64,000 bases of DNA from Gigantopelta aegis (taxonomy: Eukaryota > Mollusca > Gastropoda > Neomphalida > Peltospiridae): positions 28,970,018-29,034,017 of the forward strand of contig NC_054704.1 in the NCBI RefSeq assembly GCF_016097555.1. Reading direction: 5' to 3'. Of the stretch, positions 8,560-18,178 are shown piece after piece; positions within the stretch are counted from its first letter, which is position 1; the number at the start of each line of letters is the position of its first letter. The notes beneath the pieces were generated by a model. The model was not told the origin of the DNA, did not search any database, and worked only from the letters and a program-made list of their open reading frames with translations. The translations under genes and the position numbers were made by a program.

Positions 8560-9600
8560 GCCAGTTATCACGTATTGCCTACGCTCGATACTTGGTCGGG
8601 GACACCTCGGACACCAGCTCACTGCCGGGAGGCATTCTTGAGGGCAACTTTAAGAAGTTTCCTGACGGAGTTGAGTGTGCCATCCACGCCATGGAACTAC
8701 GAGACGGGAAGTTTGGACTTGTGGTGACGTCGCGCCGAGATGATCTCTACAGACAGGGAATACTCTTCGAAGACATGGACAACTACACCATCCACAGTAC
8801 TGAAGATCATCGCCGGCGCCCATTACGTCGAACTAGCTAAGACCTTGCTAGCTCACCGTTGGAGGAAACTGGTGCCACAGTTCAACGCCAAGCACTTCAT
8901 CTCGTCCCCGTAGTCGCCAACCGTTCCAAGGGCTTAGTTGGACTTTATTTTATTTTTTTTAATTATTATTATTATTTTTTTTGTAAACAGTCCGACGCAC
9001 TTTATTTTGGCAGCCCGTCTAAATTGCTCAAATCACCTTAAAACCCTTTCGGTCGAGCAGTCTAATTTTGTTCTTTGGTCTTAAATTTTTGTCCAGACAT
9101 GAGTTGTATGAATGAGCTCATTTTGGCTTTAGATCTTTGACCTAACTACTAAATTCGTATTCCAAATTCCGCCCACCTTAAACTCACACGCCCCCCCCCC
9201 CCCCCCCCCCCCGCCCGGACCATTTAGATTGGACTTTAAACTTTTAGACCTCCGTTCAAAATTATATGTCGAAATTATTCTCTTTTTTAAAATATTATTA
9301 AATAGTCCGATCCTCTCTTCTTTCTCTTATTTATTTTTGGACAGTCCATCTAAAATGCTCCAAATTATATAAATATTCGGCCGAGCAGTCAGTTCTTTTT
9401 ATTTTTGGCTTGTAACTTTCTTTTTTTTCTTTTTTTTTAATTCTATTAACTTTTTTACTAATAGCTATCTTCAAAATTCTGCCTATTTTCAACTCTATCC
9501 TCCTCTCATCCCGAGTCAGGCCACCGATCTTATCGGAGGTCGGACTCTGGATGGGCGTGTTCGAAACCCTAGTGGTATATGGACACGTTAAATTGTTATC
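8560..9600 (+). repeat. Repeat with a coding remnant and a repetitive tail, family unknown
   Basis: 8590-8910 is unusually GC-rich and has coding-like codon structure; one reading contains MELRDGKFGLVVTSRRDDLY. It is not open as a whole, and I do not recognise the protein. It is followed by AT-rich DNA in which a GCTC-AAAT...CGGTCGAGCAGTC segment occurs twice (near 9020 and 9350). The right end (9443-9600) matches a repeat inserted at 49054-49428, showing that it is dispersed in the genome. A poly-C run lies at 9191-9212. Confidence 0.5.
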
Positions 9601-10750
9601 TATCTCTATCTATCCTACGCCTATCCCAGTTATCAGATTATAAATAAATAATTAACGTGATGTGGTATCGTTAAATAATAAAGCTCTCTCCCTTTTTTCA
9701 GTTCATGTTCCAATTGCTGTGGTCATACCATCCTAACTTCCCTCAGTAAATATATTTATGCATATACATTTCGGTAATCTTATTTATCAATAGACATAAT
9801 CACGAAAACTGATAAAACATCACCTGTGTTTATTCGTTACTCCGGTAACACCAACCAAAACATACAGCAAGAACATGTTCCGAGTTATTGGTTTTCGGTT
9901 ATCTCATTAATATTACGCATGCATAGAAACGACATAGTTGGATTGACATGAGTAAATAATGACATAGAGAGGGGGGGGGGGGGGGGGGGGGGGGGATATC
10001 GAAGAGATCGCCCAAAAAAAATCGTAATGTTAAAAAGGGGTTTGTTTTGCATCACCCTTTCCTCTTATATAAGCTTTTGTAAATCTGAAGAAAAAACAAC
10101 CGTTACCATAATCAATATTTGTATATTTACACAAAACGGAGTCAAAGAAACGTTTTATAAAACGCGTGACATGATAATTACGTATGCATCCTCTAAAAGT
10201 ACTTAAGGGTCACGTAACCCTTAATGTCATTACAATCAAATCTTACTGTTAATTTTGCCTTGGAAGTAGTCTGCATTGGTAGATCTCACTCAATAAGTGA
10301 AAATATCGTTGATAGGCGCTGTTTATTTTCCTGAAGTTAAACAATTTTAATGCTTTTAGAATTACTGTCTCATTGGCGTAGGAAGCGGGGGACGGGGGGG
10401 GGGGTATGCAACCCCCCCCCCCCCCCCCCCCCCCCCCCCGTACACACTTTTCTTCAACCAGTAGCACGCAGCACATAAACCAGTCTAGTGAACGTTTTTC
10501 TGCTCGACCTGTTGAATACTGGCTTTTATACTGGAAGGACAATCACATTGCGGGTAGGACAAATATGCATGAAGTTTTTTTTATAAAACCCCATTTTTTT
10601 TGTAACCATTACATAATACAGAACGACCCCTTAGTAAAAACAATATACCAGGAAGGGAATACCTCAATGTTGGCCCTCATATTGAGACTGATCCTTAATT
10701 TAAAATAAGCCAAAACTGATTTCATTCAGTATTTTATAACACTCAGTCAA
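9601..10750. other. No recognisable gene; long G and C homopolymers
   Basis: AT-rich DNA with a 25-base poly-G run (9971-9995), a poly-G run at 10394-10404 and a poly-C run of 28 (10412-10439). A GCACATAAACCAGTCTAG segment near 10468 matches repeats at 15225 and 53250. ORFs across the homopolymers are artefacts. Confidence 0.7.
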
Positions 10751-10759
10751 TTAATAAAG

Positions 10760-11070
10760 TTAGTTTGTTTTGTTTAACGACACCGCTAAAGCACATTGAT
10801 TTATTAATCATCGACTGTTGGATGTCAAACATTTGGTAATTTTGACATGTAGTCTTAGAGAGAGGAAACCCGTTACATTTCCCCATTAGTAGCAAGGCAT
10901 CTTTTATATGCACCACCCACAGACAGGATAGCACATACCACGGCCTTTGATATACCAGGCGTGGTGCACTGGCTGGCACGAGAAATAGCCCAATGGGCCC
11001 ACCGACGGGGGTCGATCCCAAACCGACAGCGCATCAAGTGAGCGCTTTACCACTGGGCCACGTCGGTATA
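10760..11070 (-). mobile_element. tRNA-derived SINE with 9-bp target duplication
   Basis: On the minus strand it runs from the tRNA-like head (GCCCAGTGGTAAAGCGCTC) through GGGATCGACCCCCGTCGGTG and the core to the GTCGTTAAACAAAACAAACT tail. TTAATAAAG occurs at both edges (10751-10759 and 11071-11079). Confidence 0.92.
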
Positions 11071-11175
11071 TTAATAAAGACTTGAAGATGGAAAGGTGTA
11101 TTCTCAGGCTGAAATTACACTTATGGTTTATTTTACAAGATTATCCTTCTCTGTTATTCATTTTACAAATAGCAC

Positions 11176-12090
11176 GTCAACACAGTAACGCCGGTCAGCA
11201 AACACAGCCTACATAATGTATAATGATAAATCAAGACATTATACATGATTCCTTTCTAGTAGAGAATACCCCGATCTTTTCAAATGCTATAAACAAAAAG
11301 TGCCGTCAGTTTCAGTTTTCTACAAATGATCAGGTAAAAAAAAAACCGGATGGGTCACTGCGTATGTTTATTTATTCTGTCAACACCGTAACGGGCACAA
11401 TTAATAAATTGATGTATTTAAAGAATACGATTCATTCAGAGATCACCATAAATGGATTATTCGAAGATAGCTTGGCAATTCACCATAGCTAACAAACAAT
11501 GAGATGAAAATTTGTTTTTATTAAAAAAAATTAAAACTGTAACAGTCAACACCGTAACATTATGACGTTACGATTTTAATCAAGTGTCTAAATAACCACA
11601 TGTTCATAGCTTTAAAATGTATTGAGGTGTCTCTAAACATATATTCCTTTGCACTCATAATGTTTTAGCCATTTAATTGTGTGAACATGCAATTGGGTCC
11701 AACATTATATTTTCGTGGCAACTGGAAGCTTTCTCAGTGTTCCTTGTTAAAACAAATGAAATATGTTCATGCTATTTCGCTCTTTGGTGGACTACTCAAA
11801 ACTATGAATCAGCAAATGTTCATCATATATAAAATATTTCGATTTTTTATTAAGAAAAACAAAGCATGTCAACACCGTAACATGTTGCCATTGCGGAGTT
11901 GATAAAATATCTAAATAACCATATGCTAGATGTGAAGTAGCTTTAAATGATATGAAATAATTTTAAAATGTGCAAAGTTATCGTTAAACAAGCATTCATT
12001 TCTTATCTCAATGCCTTTGCCGTTTTAATTAGATGAACGTGTAATTATATTCAACTTCAAAGATCGCTGCTTGAATTTGAAATACATTCA
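11176..12090 (+). repeat. Decayed tandem repeat with a conserved GTCAACACCGTAAC word
   Basis: The 14-mer GTCAACACCGTAAC occurs exactly at 11379, 11545 and 11868, and with one change at 11176. The segments after 11545 and 11868 also share TCTAAATAACCA, ATAGCTTTAAA-like and CCTTTGC words, showing a diverged unit of about 320 bp. No convincing ORF is present. Confidence 0.6.
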
Positions 12091-12796
12091 CCTGACCCCA
12101 GAGATAAGACATGACTATAAAACATCATATTTCAAAAACATTATTTTTACAAGGTACTACTATGCAAACTGACACGGGAGAATGACCCGTATTTACTAGT
12201 ATATATATCAGGATACAAAAAAAAGTAAAAAGACTTACTTAATAAAACACAGTAGGGAACAAAAATGTTTTTTACAAGTCTACAGTATCAACTGTAGGCC
12301 TAATGTTTAAGGGGCCACTTATTTCAATATTTTATAATTTGATTCTGATCCTTGCTTAACAGACAGTTACCTATTTGATGGACTATGTGTTGATATATAT
12401 ATATCAAATATAGACAACTGTGAAGGCTTACATTCAGAAATCATTGTAAAAACAATAATCATACGAGGTGTTCACGAAAGGTGAAAAAATTTCTGCACCA
12501 TCGGTGACACCTTGCATGAACTTTCTAAACGATGAAAAATAAAAACAAGATTTCTTTTCTTTTAAAAACCCGAAAAGATCATGTACAAGTTCAAACAGGG
12601 TACCTATAATATCAGACATCATTTTATTCAGTATTGCGTCACATCGGGAAAATATGAAACTTTTTCATTTCTGGATTAGTAAATGATGCTATTATATGCC
12701 AAGGCGAGATTGAAGTTAATACTGGAACTAAGAACGGCCATGTACCTATCGCGTTGTCATAGCTTGGACGCTGTGTGCAAGAAACTACATCTACAC
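12091..12796. other. No recognisable gene
   Basis: AT-rich sequence with a short (AT)n near 12395. The 12690-12796 stretch resembles 13230-13335 (a CGTTGTCATA segment, then a CAGTTTAAAAAA segment), so the minisatellite at 12797-13194 appears to have expanded inside a larger duplicated segment. Confidence 0.55.
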
Positions 12797-13194
12797 AGTT
12801 TAAAAAAGTAATGAGTAGCTAATGAAAACAAATGACAAACAAGTTTAAAAAGCAATGAATAGCTAATGAAAACAAATGACAAACAAGTTTAAAAAGCAAT
12901 GAATAGCTAATGAAAACAAATGACAAACAAGTTTAAAAAGCAATGAATAGCTAATGAAAACAAATGGCAAACAAGTTTAAAAAGCAATGAATAGCTAATG
13001 AAAACAAATGACAAACAAGTTTAAAAAGCAATGATTAGCTAATGAAAACAAATGACAAACAAGTTTAAAAAGCAATGAGTAGCTAATGAAAACAAATGGC
13101 AAACAAGTTTAAAAAGCAATGAGTAGCTAATGAAAACAAATGACAAACAAGTTTAAAAAGCAATGAATAGCTAATGAAAACAAATGACAAACAG
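12797..13194 (+). repeat. 44-bp minisatellite, nine copies
   Basis: Nine tandem units of 44 bp, each with AAGTTTAAAAAGCAATGA, then TAGCTAATGAAAACAAATG, then ACAAAC. Units differ at one or two positions (GAATAG/GAGTAG/GATTAG, GACAAAC/GGCAAAC). Near-identity suggests recent expansion. Confidence 0.95.
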
Positions 13195-13199
13195 AAGAG

Positions 13200-14129
13200 T
13201 GAATCTGCGTCACCAACCAGTATGTGAAAGGCATGAAGACCTAAATACCGGAACGCAATCAATGGATCGTATCTCGTTGTCATAACATGGGATATTGTGG
13301 ATAAATCAAAACAAGATCTACAAACCCAGTTTAAAAAACACATCAACACACAATAAACACATTGTGTCACTTATCACTATGACCTATGGACCAAGTTGCC
13401 GTGACGAACATTATTTTCGAAGGATTCCGGATGCAATGGTTGTTATGTCGCCCGGGACGATCCAATAGGCATTGGAAGCGAGTGCGTGTGTGTGTGTGTG
13501 TGGGGGGGGGGGGGGGGCGGCACTGTCTCCCCCACCCGATCCTCAATCCAGCAGCTGAAGTGCAAATTAATATGTACCCGTCAGGTCTGTAGAAACGATA
13601 TCTGGAGTGAGAGGGAGAGGCACACAGCCTCTATAGTGGCGGGCAGCACAAACCATATTTTCACTTTTATTTATATAGTGTAGAACAAAAAAGACGTACA
13701 TTTTTTGTCATCTAGTGGACTGGCTGCCCTCTCCCCTCACCTCCCCACGTTGCTTGCAGTTTCAAATGACTGAATATTGAAACTGGAGCCGGGGTCCTGT
13801 GCCTTCCCACACTAGACCCAAAACTTTAGTTTAAGTCTTTACTTTATGTATATAAACCAAAACCAAAATGTGCTTCTGCTCACCCACCACCCACCCTACA
13901 GATCACTTCACATTGCGTTCCTACATTTTTGTTTGGAACGACTTTAGAAGTTTTTACACATGATCGTCGTATAGTCCAGTCATTCTACCGTTTAGGGTTA
14001 AACAAATTGCAATAAAAGCAATTTTAAATTTAATGTGTGTAGTTCATGTTCCTATATAACATATATAATAGTAGTCATGACTCACAAACAGACTATTTAT
14101 AAAGGAAGATATATTTTGTTACTATATAA
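13200..14129. other. No recognisable gene
   Basis: It contains a (GT)n plus poly-G tract at 13487-13517 and otherwise no motif. ORFs crossing the repeat are artefacts. Confidence 0.55.
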
Positions 14130-14300
14130 CGGCATCGGTGGTGTAGCGTTTAAGTCATCAGGCATAAGGCTGGTAAGTACTGGGTTCGCCTCCCAGTACC
14201 AGCCCCCGCCCTGGGCGAGTTTAACGACTCAACGGGTAGGTGTATAGCCACTTCACCGACTTTTATTTTCAAAAACCAATAACAACTAACATACCGCCGG
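14130..14300 (+). mobile_element. Second SINE family, tRNA-like head
   Basis: GGCATCGGTGGTGTAGCG, then GTACTGGGTTCGCCTCCCAG (box B), then CGACTCAACGGGTAGGTGTA. This is the same family as 6893-7113. Its natural tail appears detached at 15047-15115, with other repeats lying between. Confidence 0.75.
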
Positions 14301-14374
14301 TAGTAGGGATGTATAGTAGATGGGTTGCATGTGCCTCTTAACAATGCCAGCAGTAACTACCGAACACTCCCCGA

Positions 14375-14580
14375 AGTGGTTAAACTAAGCCCACAGCTAA
14401 AAGCTGATGGGGAATGGCAGGTGTGTGGCACAAGAGACAAGCACATGTCGCGGTTGGAGAGACAAGGACTGGGATGTGGAGGTGGACAGCGAAAGAAGTT
14501 GAAAGGTAAGAGGAGTTGCCAGATCGGAAGAAATGAGACGGAATTCAAAGGAGAGAAAGGAAAGGGGGCAGTGGGATAAA
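14375..14580 (+). repeat. Dispersed repeat shared with 22085-22290
   Basis: Both copies carry GTGGTTAAACTAAGCCC or a close form, then GACTGGGATATGG-like, GGTGGACAGC and AAGTTGAAAGG/ATAAG segments in the same order and spacing. The family is unknown. Confidence 0.65.
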
Positions 14581-14637
14581 AAAAGAAAAAAAAAAGAAAA
14601 ACCACACAACAAAACAATACCAACCAACCAACCAACT

Positions 14638-15024
14638 AGGGTCTCCACGAGTACTCGAGTACTCGGGCACGGGCCGAGTCTAGCAAGACTCGAGTCCGTC
14701 CACATGACTCGAGTACCCGTGCAAGAAAGAGCAATTTCATTTTAAAATTATATATATATATTTTTTTAATGTAATTTTATCATTATGTTTGCCGCCTGTT
14801 ACATTATAGGGCTATGAGACATGAAGGGAAACAAAGCTGAATGTGTGGAATACAGTATTATCAATGGCATGATTTGGCATCCATGTTTAGCGCTGGAATT
14901 AAGATGCATAATGCTATTTTACTTTATTCCTTAGTCACATTATCATCTCGTGGCGGGTACTCGGGTCCGGGTCGAGTTTGACCCTCGAGTACTCGAGTTC
15001 AATATGTTGAACTCGTGGAGGCCT
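14638..15024. mobile_element. hAT-like MITE with CTCGAGTACTCG-rich ends
   Basis: The left end reads GGTCTCCACGAGTACTCGAG; the right end, reverse-complemented, begins GGCCTCCACGAGTTCAACA and later carries CGAGTACTCGAG and CGACCCGGACCCGAGTACCC. The interior is AT-rich and non-coding. The C-A-C-G-A-G-rich ends resemble hAT MITE termini. No clear 8-bp target duplication is seen. Confidence 0.65.
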
Positions 15025-15046
15025 TACAATACTAACCCACTGTCCT

Positions 15047-15115
15047 GAACAGTCCAGATAGCTGAGGTATGTGTGCCCAGGACAGCGTGCTTGAACCTTA
15101 ATTGGATATAGGGCC
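15047..15115 (+). repeat. Tail fragment of the second SINE family
   Basis: GTCCAGATAGCTGAGGTATG and GGACAGCGTGCTTGAACCTT match, in the opposite orientation, the region 6915-6985. It lies just right of the hAT-like MITE. Confidence 0.6.
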
Positions 15116-15165
15116 TAAGCACGAAAATAACTATACATCAACATGAACATATTACCATCCCAAAG

Positions 15166-15280
15166 TTCAACCAGCGAACGTTTCGCGAACTATTTGATTG
15201 GTACCAGACGTGGCCATATGGTTCAGTGCATAAACCAGTCTAGCGGACGTTAGCGACAAGCGGTTGACTAAACTTACCCC
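15166..15280 (+). repeat. Dispersed repeat shared with 53155-53270
   Basis: Both places hold GCGAACTATTTGATTG and then CATAAACCAGTCTAGC-like words with similar spacing; part of it also occurs near 10468. The family is unknown. Confidence 0.55.
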
Positions 15281-15303
15281 ATATGATATAGGGCCTACTA
15301 AAG

Positions 15304-15602
15304 TTAAAAGTTATCTTTTTATTTAACGGCACCACTAGACTACATTGATTTATTAATTGGATGTTAAACATTTAGTAAATTTTACATATAGTCGTAGAGA
15401 GGAAACCCGCTACATTTTCCCATTAGTAGCAAGGGATCTTTTATATGCACCATCCCACAGACAGGATAACACATACCACGGCCTTTGATATACCAGTCGT
15501 GGTACACTGGCTGGAACGAGAAATATCCCAATGGGCCCACCAATGAGGATCGATCCCAAACCGACTGTGCCCAGATGTCCATCAGTCAGCTTCACTGGTA
15601 TT
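15304..15602 (-). mobile_element. tRNA-derived SINE
   Basis: The minus strand has GGGATCGATCCTCATTGGTG, GGGCCCATTGGGATATTTCT, the AAAAGATCCCTTGCTACTAA core and a GTGGTGCCGTTAAATAAAAA tail. The head is degraded near 15580-15602. Confidence 0.9.
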
Positions 15603-15817
15603 TCACCATAGTAGAGCTGATATAATCACTATACTGTAAACCGGTGTAGCATTTAATTTGCACTCCCAAACAATATGTACTCGGGAAGGGGTGAGGAGTG
15701 CGTAAAAAATTTGCCTTGTGCAGATACCGCAAAATGTACTCATCGCGGACACGTTATACTTATATAGGCTTACAATATTAATCCGGCTTACAGTATAGGC
15801 ACTATAATATGTACATA

Positions 15818-15969
15818 GAGAATAATACATGAGTGGCCGTTAGATACCGTTTATCTCACAACGGGTTGTTTTAACATGTATCTTACGAGCGAAAGCGAGT
15901 TTGATACGTTTGTAAACAACGAGTTGTGAGATAAATGGTATCTAACGGACACGAATGTATTATTCTATT
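15818..15969. mobile_element. Foldback MITE of about 150 bp
   Basis: The left arm contains GAATAATACATGAGTGGCCG and TTAGATACCGTTTATCTCAC; the right arm, reverse-complemented, reads GAATAATACATTCGTGTCCG and TTAGATACCATTTATCTCAC. The arms cover most of the element, with a short loop. A fragment of the same family appears at 43727-43757. Confidence 0.8.
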
Positions 15970-16375
15970 TCTTACATGTCCTAAAAAAATCTCAAGGTTT
16001 TAAGCTTTTAAGATCTTAATTGACTAAAATATATTTACAACCCTTTGCACTCGTAGCTGCCTTACGCGTCACAGACACATGATTACCAGGTTAACTGTGC
16101 GTCACAGTGTAATCGATTTCCACCGTGCTGGGTTTTTTCATTGGACATATGGCATTGGTGACCTGGTCATACCTAGGAGCAGTCAGTCGTCTTGAAGTTG
16201 TTAACAGACGTACGTGTGAAAACAACTATGTATTATCAAACACAACGCACGGTGTTCTCACCAACGGGTGTGTAAGAAAAGAAAATAACACAAGTTAGTG
16301 AAGCCAGTCACACACATTAGGCCTACAGTAATTATAAGCAGGTAATTAGGCTATAAGCACTCAAATCACATCAGT

Positions 16376-16681
16376 GGCGGGATTTAGCTCAGTCGGCAGA
16401 GCACCCGCCTGAGGTGCTTAGGTCAACGGATCGAATCCCATAGGTGGACCTATTCTTTGATTGGGTTTTCCTCCCTCCAAACCAGTGCACCATGACTGAT
16501 ATATCAAATATGGTGGTATATGCTATTATGTCTGTGGGGAAGTGTATATATAAAAGATCCCTTGCTGATAATGGGGAAAACAATGTAGCGGGTTACCTCC
16601 AAGTGCCACAACTGGCATCCAGTAGCCGATGATTAATTAATAAATGTGCTCTAGTGGTGTCGTTGAACAAAACAAACTTTA
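16376..16681 (+). mobile_element. tRNA-derived SINE with a third head type
   Basis: It begins GGCGGGATTTAGCTCAGTCG (box A) and has GGATCGAATCCCATAGGTGG (box B), the AAAAGATCCCTTGCTGATAA core, and a GTGCTCTAGTGGTGTCGTTG tail plus AACAAAACAAAC. The head alone resembles a tRNA but merges into the SINE body, so no tRNA gene is called. Confidence 0.92.
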
Positions 16682-16689
16682 ACCCACTT

Positions 16690-17510
16690 CAAGCAATATT
16701 AATAATTTAAAAAGAAAATAAAAAAATTTAAAATATAAAAATAATTATATATAGTACATATGATTTCTTTTATATTTTAAAAATATCTACTCCCACATTC
16801 AACTCCATTTGACCTCTAATGATCTTATTAAAATTACGTAGCGATCACTTCATTGCACAGAGGACTCTAATATAAACAATTGCAGAAGTATGTTCTGTTT
16901 TATGTCTGTTTGTTCTCACAAATTTAGACGGGATGTCTTTCAACGTCATTTTCTCCGTTATTACAGAAAGTCTACCAAAACTTTGTGGTCATTTTTTAAA
17001 CATTTTGATACCAATTAAACTATCCAAATCACAGTAATAGGCGTCTTTGAGGCAGCCTTCTAAATTTCATATAATACTAAAAGTAGTCTAGCTAGGTCAA
17101 GCGTTCACTGTGACCTACGTGGCACACTGGATTTTTATTCGGGGTGGTCCGTTCAGTATTGAAAACAATCACAGAAAGTGATCTGGTCGACTCCTCCTGT
17201 GCTTCCCAACAATATAACAAAAATGTTTTGCTTTACTATTTTCCATTTGTCGTATCATTCATGATTATCGGTGTCAGAACTTTTCTTCTTGGAACAGGGA
17301 ACAGGGACCAGCATTCAGGGCAGAAGCTAGCGAGGGGGTTGGGGCCCCCAAAACAAAATTACTGGTTATTGATATTGACGTTTTAAGTAGGCTATGTAAC
17401 TTCCCTGAAAGGGCTGCAAAATGGTATTTCATAGACTCTATATTTCAAAGTTTCCCGGGGGGGGGGGGGGGGAGACATATCCCCAGACCCCCAGTATCTT
17501 GCGCCTTCCA
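16690..17510. other. No recognisable gene
   Basis: AT-rich sequence, with a GGGACCAGCATTCAGGGC-containing stretch near 17300 and a poly-G run at 17457-17472. No motif is recognised. Confidence 0.5.
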
Positions 17511-17514
17511 TGCT

Positions 17515-17860
17515 CGCTCGTAGGTACTGGGTTCGGATCCCAGCCGAGGCATGGAATTTTTTATCCAGATACCGACTCCAAACCCTGAGTGAGTTCTCCG
17601 CAAGGCTCAATGGGTAGGTGTAAACCACTTGCACCGACCAGTGATCCATAACTGGTTCAACAAAAGCCATGGTTTGTGCTATCCTACCTGTGGGAAGCGC
17701 ACATAAAAGATCCCTTGCTGCTAATCGGAAAGAGTAGCCCATGTAGTGGCGACAGCGAGGTTCCTCTCAAAATCTGTGTGGTCCTTAACCATATGTCTGA
17801 CGCCATATAACCGTAAATAAAATGTGTTGATTAAATAAAACATTTCTTTCTTTCTTTCAT
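17515..17860 (+). mobile_element. tRNA-derived SINE, slightly 5'-truncated
   Basis: GTACTGGGTTCGGATCCCAG (box B) near 17524, the CAAACCCTGAGTGAGTTCTC segment, the core, and a GTGTTGATTAAATAAAACAT tail with a (TTTC)n end. It is the same subfamily as 42120-42488 and 60102-60502. Confidence 0.92.
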
Positions 17861-18178
17861 TTGCCCTCCCCCCCCAAAAAAAAAAAAATCAAAAATTCAA
17901 TAAAAAAAATCAAATAAATAAAAAATCATACCTACGGCCCTGACATTTGTAATATTATTTAAGTTTTTAATAATTGGGTTTATGATTATTTACTAATTAC
18001 TCGTAATTAGGGCAGTGTTACAGATTACGCTGTGTGCGGGGCTATTTTTTAATTAACTTTTTTTTTAGCATCGCCATTCTTTGATGTGATAGCGTTTGTT
18101 CAGCAACTAATTAATAACATTTCAATAGAGGTCTGTAAAACGAAAGAAGGAAATTACAATAAAGAAGAAGGAAAAAAA

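Noticed and set aside
10249-10708. ORFs with poly-Gly or poly-Pro
   Set aside because: Produced by poly-G/poly-C homopolymers.
16381-16453. tRNA-like sequence GGGATTTAGCTCAGTCGG
   Set aside because: It runs straight into a SINE body and tail, so it is the SINE promoter head and not a tRNA gene.
17392-17742. 116-codon minus-strand ORF
   Set aside because: Entirely within a SINE and a poly-G tract; similar peptides recur wherever this SINE occurs (6581, 41141, 60310).
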